Shown here: positions 33,701-48,700 of the stretch, piece after piece
How positions within the stretch are numbered: position 1 is the first letter of the stretch
How the letters are laid out: the number at the start of each line of letters is the position of its first letter
DNA from: Nyssa sinensis
Taxonomy: Eukaryota; Streptophyta; Magnoliopsida; Cornales; Nyssaceae
Direction: 5' to 3'
Length of the DNA stretch: 64,000 nucleotides
Assembly: GCA_008638375.1 (NCBI GenBank)
Contig: CM018048.1
Span: 50,685,675 to 50,749,674, forward strand
Notes under the pieces: model-generated
Told to the model about the DNA's origin: nothing
Database searches by the model: none
The model's input: only the letters and a program-made list of their open reading frames with translations
Translations under genes and position numbers: made by a program

Positions 33701-36700
33701 TATACTCTTTGAATTTCATCTCGGTTGTTAGGATTGTAATCCATAATCTGAGTTCGTAGTCTAGGATCTGCAAGAAGATTTGTCAAAATGATTTCTACAC
33801 GAGTTTGTTTTGAAGAATCATTGTCTCTTTTTGGACGAATCGACAATTCTAACTTTGATTGTATTTCAAAGTATTTCTCCATAACTGTATGAAATGAAAA
33901 AAAAAAAAAAAATCATGTTCATATACCACTCAAAATTCCGATCAACAATAGAGACACTATCAAAGCGACCAAAACGAGGCTCTTTTATCTCAATAATGTA
34001 TCATCCACTAATATATATATGTGTGTGTGTGTATTTCACATGTTTTTATATATTTGTACATAGAGAAAGGTATTTCTTTGGGACAAATGGACGCCAAAAG
34101 GTTATGGAGAGACCATTGGCATAAATGCTCTGGTTTCTTGAGCTTACGGAGTGAGGCTTTTTTAATAAATATTTCAGCGGCCAATTCTACTACTGAGCTG
34201 TTGCATATATTTCAACTTTCATGGGTAAAGTGTTAGGCAGCCAATCCTATTGGTGGCTTGTTACATAATTTTTTGAGCAGTGGCCTACATATTATATAGA
34301 ATAATTCTTTTTCTAAAAAAAAATTGAAACAAAGGAAACAAAAATGGAAATCTAAAAATTGGAATATGGAAATTTTTGCAATTGGTTTGAATGTGTTAGG
34401 AGTAAGGTTCAAATCACAGTTGATATTGTTAGAGAGAACACAAAAATTATTTCAAAAAAAACCTTTAAATAAAATTAAAGAAAGAATTTCAAATGAATTC
34501 AACTCCTCTATAGTTCATATGGAGTTCTTCAGTCCATTAAATCAGTAAGGATACATCATTTAAAAGAAAAATAAACTGAGATTCCACCAATAGATCAACT
34601 ACCAACGTCATGAAATAGGGCTGAAAATTAACAACTCCTAGTGGGTCGCATCACAGTAAATGGCCAAGCAACTCCCAATTTCATGGAAATTGAAAGCAAT
34701 AAAAACGCAATATGTAGGATAGAGTTTGATCTATATGAATCTTATGGCTATTGAAAGAGTGTGAACTTATTTTGAGATGTCCTTTTTTAGCGATATTGCA
34801 GAGACTCAGCCAGTCAATCGAGCTTTCTTTGCCGGACTACTGTAGTGCAACTTGGGATAACAGATGCTATCATACAAAGACAAACATATTGATTATAACA
34901 CAGGAAAGAAAAATCCTAATTTTATTCTAGAGAAGGTAAGAAATGCCCTAATTTTGTTCTAGAGAGAGAGAGAGAGAGAGGAAAAGCCCTAGTTATAGGG
35001 TAATCACCTTTGCCATGAGAATCACCTGCAATCCATTACAGGAAGTCATAGATGGAGAGAGATGAGAGAGTGCGTTTTCGTTTGTTGTGTTTGGAGGTAT
35101 TGAGATGAGAGTGAGAATGGACAGAGTATAAGACAGTAAGGGAAAAAAAAGGAAGCAACTTACTTATCACTATTGATGGTAAGGGAAAAAAAAGAAGCAA
35201 CTTACTTATCACTATTGATGGTAAGGGAAAAAAAAGAAGCAACTTACTTATCACTATTTGAAAAAAGAAATAAGAAGGGGTTAAGTTGCAATTTAGGCAA
35301 AGGTAAGCATGAAAAATTTTATAGTAGGGGGGGCAAAGTTAAAAATTAGAGGGATATGAATGAAAATATTTTAAATGATGTGTAAAATTTTAAATAAAAA
35401 AATTGAGAAGGGGGGGGGGGGGGCTTGACTAACCTCATCCTCGGACCTAATTAGGTTTTCATATCAACCACGCACCCTCTGGAATTATGAACATCCTAAT
35501 TATTAAAAGTTGGCGAAGTCAGTGGAAAGTTCTTAATGGCTGAAAGTGGGACTTGTTTTTTCGAGAATTGGATATATAGAGGGATATATTTGGCTGCTCT
35601 TGGCTATATGCTTGTGAACGAGAAGTTCCTCTTGTGCTGATACTATTACAATGCCTAATGATGCATTTCTTCCGTGAACTTCCTTTTCTTTCAGATCATC
35701 TCTAGGCAGTGGTGATTCTTTTTCTAATGGATAATATTTTCAATTGGATTTCTTTACAATTTTGCCGAACTAAAGAAATTTGAGATGGTTGACTGCTGAA
35801 GTAGCTTTGTGGAAAGGGCATGATCTTGATGATCCTCTTTTATTTCTAAAATGAAGGTTGCATTATCGATTGACTCTTGTTTCGTTATGTGTCACTGCTT
35901 GGCTTATGCGATTACAAAATGCTGAGGAATCATGATGATTTCAGATTTTTGCTGGTTGATTTTGTTTTTCTTAGCATTGTCACTGTAGCACAAGGCTCAC
36001 CTTGATTTGGCACCATTCATTTTCTGATGCTATATCTCAACTAGTAATTTCTTATCATTTCTAGATTGGCACGAAGCAATGGCGATATTATGACTTTGGT
36101 CCAAAAGTGGTGCCTCCACTTATTTGTCTTCCTGGCACAGCAGGAACAGCAGATGTATACTACAAACAGATTATGTCATTGTCCATGAAGGTAGTAAATT
36201 TAATTTCAGGGTGTCTTTGTTACATTTGTTGCATGTATATTGTTCATACCTTCTTTGTTTTTCTTTTTCCCTCTCCCCTTTGCTTCTTGTTCAAATGATC
36301 ATCCAAGGATTGACACTAGGGTTTATTTTAAATTCACAATTCATTAGTGGGGAGTCATAGTAATTCTAAATTAATTTTAAACAGTTGGTTGTTTTTTGAA
36401 CAAGGAAGCATTTATCTTCAGTCTTATCTCTGTATTTGGATAGTGGGGTAATTCTTATATTGCAAATTTTTTTTGAACAATGCTAAATGAGTGATGTTGT
36501 TTGCAGGATTTTTCTAGTAAAATTCATAAAAGGAAACCATCTCAACTTATTGATCGACATTTGTACACATTGCAATTTTTAGAATAGGATAGCAAACTTG
36601 ATCTCAGAGAAGAATGAGAGAACAAGGACAAAAAGAAGGGGAAGTATTGCCAATAGTCTAGCTCGAGTGGTGTTTCTTGCCATCCCACATGGAGGAAATG

Positions 36701-39700
36701 CAAGATTCATATCCCAATTGGAACACTGGCGTGTATGTTTTAATTATCAAAAATAAAAACAAAAACAAAAACAAAAACAAAAACAATAAAAACAACAAAA
36801 AAGGACAAGGACAAGGAGGAGAAGAATCTTCTAGCAATCAAACCTATAATTCCATAGGCTGCACCCATCACCTCTTAAGGTTAGTGTTGTGTCACAGACT
36901 CACATAGCACACACATCACACAGTTTTGATTCTTGTAAAACTTAATTTTAGGTGTTAAATAAGTATTTCTAGGTTGTTGGACTCTTCCTACTTCTACTAA
37001 GACTTGGACTCTGAATTAGAAATTTGAAATTTTGATTAGTTAGACCATTCTAAAAATGACTAAAGACCACACAGAAAGACCCTGTTACAGAACTAGACTC
37101 GAATTATGACACATGGACCACCACTATAATCAATCAAAATATTTGGAAATTCTGAATGTACTTCAACTCCTAAACATTAGTAGAACATCAATAAGACTCA
37201 ATCATTTTCTTGTTAGCATGCCTAGAGTACTTATTTGTCGTTTGTGAAAGAGAAACCTAGGTTGCATATTTTGTACTGCATTTGAGAAAACTTTCTATTG
37301 TTAAACATAATCCAGATAAATATTTTTATCAGTTTTTTTTTTCCTTTTTATTTTTGATCAGTCATAAACCAGATAAATTTGCTCAGGAGTGTTTACTTAA
37401 TGGTCTTTTTTAATCATCTGAATGATGCCTTCTGCTGATTTTGAAGGATGTAGAGCATATCTTTCTAATTATAAGAAGAATAACCTTTGTTTCTTTTTTT
37501 CCCCCCTCAAAGGGTTATCGAGTGATTTCTGTTGATATTCCTCATGTATGGAATCATCATGAGTGGATTCAAGCATTTGAGAAGTTTTTGGATGCTATTG
37601 ATGTCCATCATGTAAGTTTTCTATTTGCTTTTCACATATCCTTCTCTTATGCATCTTACCCTTCTGGAAACTTTCAGCATCTGAAAGCACCAGAACAAGA
37701 TTTTATGATATTTGTATGTGGAAGCAGGTTCATTGGATGATTGAAAATTGATAAAGTTGTGATAGTTACCTGAAAGAGGTGTTGAGATCAGTGTCATTAC
37801 TTATCTGAAAAAAGAGAGTAGTTTAGATCAGTGTTTTAAAAGATGGAAGTTTAAGGCAAGATGCTCGACCCTTACAGGGCGAAGTGTGAACCTTAAGGCA
37901 TAAGCTTTTTGAAACTTAATTTTTTTTTTATTTAGAAATAAATATCAATAAATGTAATTATGAGATGGAAGAAGAATTTCTGTATTTTTAGAACTTGTAC
38001 CATCTTTATAATTTCAATTTTAAGGGAAGGTTAGAAATTTGGGCTAATTTTTCTTTTAAAAAATACTATGTTAAACAGTATTTTTATGTCCAAAAACCGA
38101 GGGTACAACATTTTCAGCTCAAGGTACCATTACTTAGAGCACAATGTAAGTAGCCCGGGGTTCTTTCATGAGAGAAGTTTTACTTGGGGTCTTTTTAATA
38201 AATATTTAGAAGACATGAGAGGATACAAGGAGATCTTTTCTAAGCCTTGACAGACACTCTCTCTCTCTCTCTCTCTCGTGTCCTTGTTGGGGAAAAAGAT
38301 CCAATATTAATATAGAAGCCATGAGAGAGCATAATCCATCTTTATGAAAGCCTCTTTCAATAATGTGTTAGGGTTTCAAAATTCCATTACAAAAATATTC
38401 ATACATGTTACACAGTTGTTGTAAGCATAACTTGCAATGAAATTTGTTCTCGATAGCTTGAGTAGGCTGATGAATCTATATCTAACAGATACATCTTTAT
38501 GGCACATCACTTGGAGGCTTCCTAGCACAAGTTTTTGCCCAGCATCGTCCACGGCGGGTCAGGTCATTGATACTCTCCAATTCATTTTTGGAGACATGCA
38601 GTTTTGCAGCTGCAATGCCATGGGCTCCCATGTATGTTTTTATATTGCTTAATAATGCATATGAGCTGGAGATGTCTAAATTGCTTTTGTAGCTGAGGGT
38701 GGCCAAATTGCTTTTAGATGTTGTAGCATTGTTTAAGCATTGATAATTAACATATATTGACTTGTATTTCACTTAAATGTGAGAAATTATATTTTTGTTT
38801 AGTCATGATGCTATGCAACATCATTGTCAAGAAACTGTTTGCTCACTGACTCAACTAAAAATCAATAATCTAAAGAAACATGTTGGTTGGGACCCCATAT
38901 AACATTTCTAATGAACAAAGCATGTGCAATGCTTTATTGGCACTATAGTAGTAGATGATTTCTTTAAACTGTTCACAAGTAGTTTGAGTTTTGTTTCAAA
39001 TAGAGGATTGCAAGTAACATAATTTTTTTTGGGAGGTATATTGATTGTCCTGGTAAAGTGAGATGATTATGGATCTGGTAACATGAATGTCATTTTGGTT
39101 TGGTTGGGCATTGGAGACTCAGCTAATTGATGTAATGGTGGTCATTATGTAACTAGGTTGCTTGTCCCAAAGATTGGCATCTGTAAATTCTAGCAGAATT
39201 TTGCACTGTTTTTCTGTTGGGTATTGGTAGGATAGAGTACCATTGACTTGTAATGAGCTACATCTGGGCATTAGCTGATAAATTTTGTGCAGAATGGACA
39301 ATACCACAGATAGTTTGATACATTTTTGTTCATCTTACTCCCATATGTTCCACCTACCAATGAATATTCCCTTTAGTTGATCGATTCCCTAAAGCTGAGA
39401 TCAAGTTTTTTTTGCTGTGCATATTATTTTCCCTGGATCTCTTGGGTGCAGTCAACTATGAAGTATGCCCAAGTAACCCAACCATCAAGCTTCAGTTTTG
39501 CATTCCGGAATACCCTGGCTTCCCTTGCTCCACAGATGCATGTATCTAGCAGCCCATGTAGATTCTTATTTTTCAGTGAAGGGGGAGTTCTGAGATGCAG
39601 AGAGCAAAACTAGGGTTTGACAATTTAGAGAAAATGCAAAAATATATGTATCACTTAAGTATCTTATCTAAAATGAGTTTTTCTGTAGCTCAAGGGTTTC

Positions 39701-42700
39701 CAGCAAAGAGATCCCATTTATTTCCTTTAATCTTTTTTATTCTTTAATCTTGGTGGAGGCTTTTACTAGGTTTCTTTGTTGGTGACTTGTGAGGAATGAA
39801 TATAACGTCTTTTTATGTTGTTAGACACTTACACTTTGAAGAGGGATTGAAATATTTTCATTTGTGCTTTTGTGTTTTTCTGTTGTATCAAGCTTGACAA
39901 CAAACACATGGAAGAGTGAGTTTATACCAGTTGGAGAGGTGGTGGATTTGAAAGGTGTTGCAGATAACTCTGGATGTAGCTTTGTAATTGTATCCCTCTA
40001 TGAATTAATTGTCAAGAGTTCCTTATCCAACCTTCTCGTGTACTACTTCATGCCTGTATTTACAACCTTAGTGTTGGTTGCATAAAGGTTTGATATGTTG
40101 GAGAGTGATTTTTTGTTTTGTTTTGTTTCGTTTTTGATTTTTTGTTTTTTGTTTTTTGAAAAAAGGGGGGGGGGGGTGAGTGTTAGTTTGAGAATCATTT
40201 GGTTTAGTGGGACGTGGTGCACTCACCACTAAAGTATGGGACAGCATCTCTACCTATTCAGTTGGCGTTTTTCGCTTAATGAATCATGCGTTTTTCAAAG
40301 CATTACTATTACTGCAGGCTCTGTGATTCATTCCATGTCGGATGAAAGGGAAAGGGTTTTTCGGATCAGCTTTGTTAGAAAAGTGGTTTTGGAGATCTTC
40401 TGACGAGAAAGGTAGCTCAGCTAGGAGGGTGTTTGAATGTAAATACCTAAGGCATAGTGGTGACTTACGAGGGGATCGTATGGAGTTGGTTTGTAGGAAG
40501 AAATTAGGAAATGCTGGGAGGACTTTGCTAAGAATATTAACCTCATGGTGAGTGAGAGCAAAATGGCATAGTTTCAGTGCCTTGAGCCTTTGACTATTTT
40601 TTTTTTTTAAAAATATCTTTGTGGGATCTCATTGTTTATGATTTATGGGGTATACTTTAGGGGTAAGGTTGAAGATGCTTTAAGTTGACAATTTCGAAGA
40701 ACGGTTGGTTTAAGGCTTTTAGCTGAGATTCTTTAATAAGTTGTGCTGCAATGTTTCTGTTGGAGTGTTGGACATGGACTTACATCGGACACACCAAAAT
40801 CCGTGTCCATAAATATTTATTATTATTATTTTTTAGTAGGACATGGTTCAGACATGTGGAGGACATGCAATATATTTTTATCTAAAAATGGTGGATAAAA
40901 AATTACGCTAAACTAGAAGTTTTGGAATTTTGGGGGGAGGGGGGAGAAGACACAAGACTGTATTATCAGCCACATATTCTTTCACCCATAAGAATCCACC
41001 AAAAAAACAAAAGAACAGAGAGAAGAATGTTGTGGATTTTATGACTTTTAAGTGTTAATTATGATGTTTTATTCATGAATTTTTGGAGTTTATATGACTT
41101 AGTTCTCTTTTTATTGCTATAGAGTTTATTATGTTGAACAATGCTTACATGATTGTGATTTGTGGTCTTTTGCTTCTTTGCCTAACTAAAAATAATGTCA
41201 TTTTATACTATATTACATGATCATACATTAAGACATATATATTTATTGTTCACCATGTCATAGCTGTGTTTGTACCCCATTCTGCCGTGTCCATATCTAA
41301 TGTATCTGTATCCCATGTCTGTAACTTTTTGTGATGATTTTACCTGTGAAGTTACTTTCTGACAGATTATTTTCCTGGCTATTCTTAGTCCCAGTTATTG
41401 AAAATTATTAGTAACTTAACTGAAGTTTCTCAATAATCTTCACGTGCACATGTGTGTATATATATATATATATATATATTCTATGATCTTTGTGGTATAT
41501 ATGCTTGGATACTTCAGCCAGTGTTAAATTAATGTTTAAATCACATTTCCTCAAGGAGTCATGTGTCTATATTTTCCTGAATGTATGTTGTACATACCTT
41601 GATAAGCAAATTTGTGGGTTTTTCTTTTTCAGTGTTGGTTGGGCCCCTTCCTTTTTGCTGAAGCGATATGTCTTAACAGGAATTCGTGATGGTCCCCATG
41701 AACCATTTATTGCAGATTCTGTGGACTTTGTTGTTTCCCAGGTAATGTCTGCATGGACATTTTTGCAAGTAGTTATCTGTAATATATTTCTAAACAATCT
41801 GCTCTCAAGTCTTGTTGATCCATGACTACAGGTGAGACTGTTTGTCACAAGATAGTTAGAAATCTTAGGACACCAAGTCTTACTTCGGAATCCTGCAGAA
41901 CATAATTTACTCCAAGCACAATTGGTGACCATTCTTAAAATTAAAGAGACAATGGTGGTTTTTTAATTTTGAAATGTACGCAAATGTGCAACTGCTATTG
42001 AGTGTGCACGTGGGTTTTTAACTTCAACACCGACTTTATTTTGAATTAGGCTCTATATTATTATTGGACAATGTTTTACCTTGGATCCAAAGTTAAACTT
42101 CAGTCACTACGTAAGTGGAATAGTTGCTGGAAATTTAAAATTTGACTTTTCTCTGGTGCATTGAACTTGTTTATTTGGGCATCTTGAGATCTATTAGATA
42201 AGGCCTGTTTCAGGAAAGATTTCCATGATTGGGAGATGGAGGAGGTATTGGGGTTGATGGATCTCCTTTACCATTTTACTCTAGTTGAAGGAAAAGAGGA
42301 TTCCATGAGATGGATGATGAAGCCTGGGGGCAAGTTCACTGTTTCGTCGTTTTATTTGGTATTGATAAATGGAGGTAACAGGGGCTTTCCTTGGAAAGAG
42401 ATTTGGCACTCCGTAGCCCCTTCGAAGGTGGCTTTCTTCACTTGGGCTGTTTCTTGGAATGCGGTGCTTACAATGGATAATTTGAGAAAAAGAGACTTTA
42501 GGTTGGCAAATTGTTTTTATGTGTGTTATAAGGAGGAATCTGTGGGTCATCTTTTCCTTCACTGCTCATTTGCTAGAGAGCTTTGGTACCTCCTTTGCTC
42601 GATATTTGGGCGTCAATGGGTTGCCGAGATCAGTCATGGAGCTTCTTCAAGGTTGGCAAGGAAGTCGTGTAAAGAGCAATGTTAGGAAAGTTTGGGATTT

Positions 42701-45700
42701 TGCACCATTGTGTCTTTTTTGGTGCCTTTGGTGTGAAAGGAAGAGGGGAGTTTTTGATGTGGATGAAACCCCCATAGTTAGACTAAAAGATGTGTTTTTG
42801 AAAAGCTTACACTTTTGGTCGGTTAGCATGTATCTGCATTGTATAGATTCTTTTGTAGATTTTTTGACAGTTGTAAGCTCTAGCTTAGAGCCTCCTCCTT
42901 TTGTACGGGTTCGCCTCCCTTAGGCGCTCTCTAATGAACATTTACTTATAAAAAAAGAAGCTAGGCTGCCTTGGCCCTCAAAAGGATCACAGAGAGAGAG
43001 GAGTGGGCTAATTTCCTGAACACGAGCTGTAGCATATCTCACTTGTGGTTTTTGTTCCTTATTTCAACTGTTGAGCCTGTTTTCCTGAGACTGTAGTGTT
43101 CAAATACTATGCAGGTTGAAACACTCTCAAGAGAGGATCTGGCATCCAGGTTGACTTTGACAGTTGATACTGCTTCAGTTGGACCTCTTCTGCTCTCAGA
43201 TTCTTGTATCACTTTAATGGATGTAAGTTATCTGAAATATGTACCGATTTATGTTTTGCATAAATGCAAGTACACAGGCTCTTTTTGGTTTGGTAAATAA
43301 ATGAGAGACAAAGTTCTAAAAAATCAAGTCTTGCTTAGAGATATTGTTATATTTTGGCTTCTTCTATATACCACTGGTAAACGGGATGTTGTTATGGTTT
43401 AAAAAGAAATTAGTTGTCAATGTCATGTACCTTGTGAGAAATGTGATGCTGTATGACTTGCAAGCTGATGTCTCAAATTTTGCTACAACATTGGGGAAAT
43501 CTTCAAAAAAAAAAAAAAATGTTTACCGTTTAATAGAGAACTCAATATACCAGGATGAGAAGAAGTCGGATTTGGGGGACACAGCCACCCGTATTCGTAG
43601 CCAGACCACGTGTCAACATGGTCAATATGCGTGTATACATCTATATACACCTGTGTCCCCGTGTCTTGATTTTGGATGTTTGCTGTCTCAAACAACCCAT
43701 TTCCTGGAGTAGAGGTACCTTGACCTTAGTATGGTCAGCTGACCCCACTAGGCTTTTTTCTGAACAAGTTCATTTTAGTATATATAAAAGTTTTGAGGTT
43801 TGTGTAATTGACCCCACTAAAGTGATTGGAAAAGTGTAAGGAAGGTCAATTTCAAATTATGAATTCTTGTATATTGAAAACTTTCTAGTGGCCCTTAGTA
43901 TTACATGTTTCAACTTTCTTTTGTTTGTTTTATTTCTTTTTTACTTTATGTTGTGATGTTGACACATTACTCCATCGCCCCACCTACCACAATACCTTAA
44001 GCACAATTTAAAAGACAAACTCAAAATGGCAAACTTTTCCAATTTTCATTTTCACTGTCATCCCTTCTCCAACTCGAGGGAGAGATGGAAAGTGAAAACT
44101 TAGTCATATAGTTGTGAAGAGAAGAAGGAAAAGAGAGAACCCAAATTGTCATTGCCTCAAACAGCATACTAACCAAACAAGGATACAAAAGACAGAACTA
44201 ACATAAACCCTTATCAGGAGAAAAAGACTAAAGTGTTCCTATTACTAATGAAACTAATTATTCTAACCCTCCCGGGGAAAACTCATGATTGGAAAACAAG
44301 AAGCATCAAGAGTTTTTCAAGCAAATAGCGAAAGCGTTGAATAGTGAGAGACTTTGTAAAGAAGTTGGCCAACTGCAGTGTAGAAGGAAGGAATGGTGGA
44401 GAAATTGTGCCAAGTTGAAAATGATGACGCACCAAATGACAATCAATCTCGATATGCTTCGTACGCTTATGGAAAACAGAATTGTGGGTGATTCGAATAG
44501 CACTCGTATTATCGCTGTACATAGGAGGAGTAGTAGTAGTAGATAACAAAATGCCCAAATTTGCGAGCAACCATATTAACCAAATTATCTTTGCGGTAAT
44601 GGTAGCCATATCATGATACTTAGCCCCAATAGAAGAACTAACAACAATTGTTTGCTTCTTGCTTTTTTAAGAAATAAAAGAGTCACCAAGAAAGACACAA
44701 AATCTGATAGTAGACTTACGATCCATAGAATTCCTAGCCCAGTTAGAGTCTGAATAAGCACAAAGCTTTAAGGTTGAGGAAGAAGAAAACAATAAACTAT
44801 GGTGCAAGGTTCCTCAAATATAACAGAAGATGTAGAGAACAACAGCCCAATGAATCGAGGTAGGGGAAGAAACAAACTGGCAAATCACATGAACACCATG
44901 AACAATGTCAAGTCGTGTAACAATAAGATACACCAAACTACCAACGATGGCACGATACCATGTAGAGTTAGACATTGGAACCCCATCAGAAGAAGCATAC
45001 TGAGTGTTGAGTTCTACGAAATCTCAACAGTTCGAGTATTTGAAAGACGAGCTTTCTGAATAATATCATGAGCATACCTAGACTGAGAAAAAAAACCTTT
45101 AAGAGAATAAGCAATCTCAATACCTAAGAAATATCGAATCGAGGTAGGGGAATAAACAAACTGGCTAATCACATTAACAACATGAGCAATATTAGGTCGT
45201 GTAACAATAAGATACACCAAACTACCAATGATAGCACGATTCAACGTAACGTCAGACATTGGAACTCCATTAGATGAAGTATATCAAGTGTTGAGCTTCT
45301 AACAGAATCTCAACAGTCTGAGTATCTGAAAGATGAACTTTCTAAAGAATATCAAATGCATACTTAACTAAAAGAAAAAAAACCTTTAGTGGAATAAGCG
45401 ATCTCAATATCCAAGAAATACCGAAGAGAGCCTAAATCCTTCAGTTCAAACTAATGCTGCAACTGTGATTTCAACCACAATATCGCGGCGGTATCATCTC
45501 CATTAATGATCATATTATCAACATAAAGTAAAAGAATAATATTTCCTGCTGAAGTAGAATGAAGAAAAAAAGTAGAATCGTGGTCACTAGCTCGGAATCC
45601 CAAGTCACATATGACAATAGAGAACTTGGCAAACCAATCCCTTGGGGCTTGTTTGAGACCATATAAGGCTCGTTTAAGTTGCCACACCTCTCTAAGATTA

Positions 45701-48700
45701 CAAGGGAGCCAAGGAGGAGGAATCACTAGCTTGGAATCCCAAGTCATAGATGATAACAGAGAACTTGGCAAACCATGCCCTTGGGGCTTGTTTGAGACCA
45801 TATAAGGCTCATTTAAGTTGACACACCTCTCTAAGATTACGAAGGAGCCCAGGAGGAGGAATCATAAAAACTTCTTCAGCCAAGTCCCCATTAAGAAAGA
45901 TTTTCTATCCATCCATCTGTGAAAGACATTACTGACAAACAGCTGCCGTTCGAACTGTAGTCATTTTGGCAATAGGATCAAATGTCTCCTTATTGTCAAT
46001 GCCATACTCCTGAATGAATCCCTTAGTCACCAACCGAGCTTTGCACCTCTCGACTAAACCATCAAGCTTTGGTTTAATATTATACACCCGCTTACAACCA
46101 ATTGCACGCTTATCATAGGGTAAGGGCACCAACTCCCATGTGCCAGTTTTATGCAATGCAGAGAGCTCTTCATCCATAGTCCGTCACCAAAGAGGATCAA
46201 GAACAACCTCCTTATAAGAGGTAGGTTTATGAACAAAAGTGAAAAAAATTGAAGGTAGTGGAATAACAAGAATCCAAAAAACCCAACTCGTTTGAACACG
46301 TACGAATGCGTTTAGGATAGCGAGAAGGAGCGGGATCTGCGCCTTGAGAATTTGGTTGGGAGACATGAGAGAGAGGCAAAGTATTTGTACCTGCGGAAGA
46401 AATAATTGTGTTCGTGAAAGTGTAAGTATGAATAATAGGAGGACAAATAACAGTGGGATTAGATATGATTTTGAAGGAACTGTATCAGGAAAAAGATCAA
46501 GATAAATGAGATTAAATTTATGCAAAGTGTTGGAACTAGAGGGAATAGAAAAGAATGGAATATGTTCTAGAAAAACAACATGGCAAGGAACATATAATTT
46601 GTTAGGAACAGGATCATAACAACAATTTCCTTTTTGTCCCTCACCATAACCAAGAAAGACACACATCACGGATCGAGCATTAAGTTTTGTACGAACAACA
46701 CACGGAAATAAAACAAAGCAAGTACAACCGAACACACACAAAGAAAAGCAATCGGGGGGCTTACCATACAATCGCTCAAATGGTGAGACACTGGAAATAA
46801 CAATAAAGAGGATGCGATTAATCAAATAAACTGTAATAAGAATAGCCTCCCCCCAAAAATGATTGGGAACTTCAATAGATAATAAAAGAGAATGTGTAGT
46901 CTCTATAATATGTCGATGCTGGCACTCGGCTAAACTATTTTGCTCAGGAGTTTCGGCACAGGAGGATTGCTGAATGGTGCCATTAGAATGTAATAAGTTG
47001 ATAAAATCATTAGACAAGTATTCCCTTCCTAAATCACATCTAAAACATTTAATAACAGAAGAATACTAAGTATGGATCAGAGCATGGAAAGTAGTGAAAA
47101 TAGAAAAGACCTTATATCGACACTTCATAAGATAAACCCAACAATAACAAATGTAGTCGTCAATAAAAGAAACATAATATCTATACTCTCCTTTAGTAAG
47201 AATAGGAGCATGTCCCCATATATCAAAATGTACAAGATCAAAAGGTGTAAGAGAAACAATTGAACTTTTATTAAAGGTTAATGCAATAAATTTTGCTAGT
47301 TTGCATCCACTACAATCATAAATGTCATGATAATATAAATTACCTAAACTACCAGTTGAAACTAAAAACTATACATGAGTACTACAAATGTGTTCCAAGA
47401 CGAGAATGCCATAAATAAAAACTAGACAACTTAGGACTCAAATGAAAAGAAGACAAATCTATTGAGGAAGTAGCAACATCCGGAACATGCAATTCTTTTA
47501 GCGCATACAGTCTTGCCTGTCTACGACTTTTCCCAATCAGCTTCTTGGAACGAGTATCCTGCACAACACAACCAAATGGCAAAAAATGAACCAAAAATCC
47601 AGAGTCAAACAATTGATTGACAAAAATTAAATTTAAAATAAGTTGAGGAATAAAATAGACATTAAAAAGAGACAAATGAGGAGAAACAATAGATCCAATG
47701 CCATCCCAAGACATGGGAGTGCCATTGGCAGCAAAAATGGAGATAGAGGGAGAAGTAGATATATAAACAAAGAAGAATCATTAGTCGTATGATGGGTAAC
47801 ACCTGAGTCAAAAATCAAGTGTTGCGTGATATACATGAAGGCCCTGAAGAAAAAGACCTACAGAGGAAAAAAAACTAAAAGTGCATTAGGCTAATGAGAA
47901 GAAAGAAGCCTCTACAATTGTTCAACTATCAAGGAGAGTGTGGGGGATGATGAGGACTCATCCATTGCTTGTGCAACTGTTGCAATGTGGCAATCCTTTG
48001 CTTTAGAAGTTTGTTGTTGCGATCCACATACTACCTTATTCACCAACTTAAGTCACCGTGCCTTCCAATGATCCTTTTCACAGCATAAGCTAAATTCATC
48101 AATACCAATTCGGAATCGATTCTTATTTCGTGTGCTAGTCTGAGGCTTAGGAGAAACGAGCAGTATTGTTTGAGAAGGTAAAGGAAGTAGGCCATTTTCA
48201 GAAAAAGCCTTGAGGCGTACCTCTTCAGTTAGGAGTTCATTAATAACGGAATCACCAGATGAAAGTGGACTACAATGAAGAATGAAACCTCGTAGTCCCT
48301 CAAAATTATTTCTAAGAGCCATAAAAAACTAAACCAATCTCTGCTTCTCTCTATATGTACAATATAGCTCATTAGTCCCTGGCTTGGCAGGCTCAGTAAG
48401 ACTAACTGATCCCAAAATCCGGTCATAATCGAATAAAACTCTTATATACTCCTACCATCTTGGCGAGTAGCTCAAATCTCATACTCCAACTGATACTGCT
48501 TAGCAAAATTGGATTGTACAAACAATGTGGATAGGTACTCCCAAATCTCCTTGGCGGTATCAAATTTAGCCAAATGACTGATCAACGTAATTATTAATCT
48601 AGGTTATAATTTTTGCATTGTTAACTTTCCAATTGGTCAATAGTTCAGTATAATTTTTTGCTTTGGAATCGGAAGGAATTTTCAAAACCCCAGTGATGTA

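Larger units (their letters stand above)
31243..35443 (-). mobile_element. hAT transposon in maspardin intron 1
   Basis: The 4.2-kb element is flanked by a perfect 8-bp duplication, GACCTAAT (31235-31242 and 35444-35451), the hAT hallmark. Its ends CAGGGACAAGACCAGG and the reverse complement of the right end, CGAGGATGAGGTTAG, are partly complementary. Inside, the minus strand encodes a broken hAT transposase of the TTF-zinc-finger type. It lies antisense to the host gene. The perfect target duplication suggests later insertion than the decayed coding sequence implies, so it was probably moved in trans by another element's transposase. Confidence 0.85.

Noticed and set aside
35036..35254. Repeat protein with [14 protein letters not shown] units
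   Set aside because: It is only the translation of the 42-bp minisatellite inside the hAT element.
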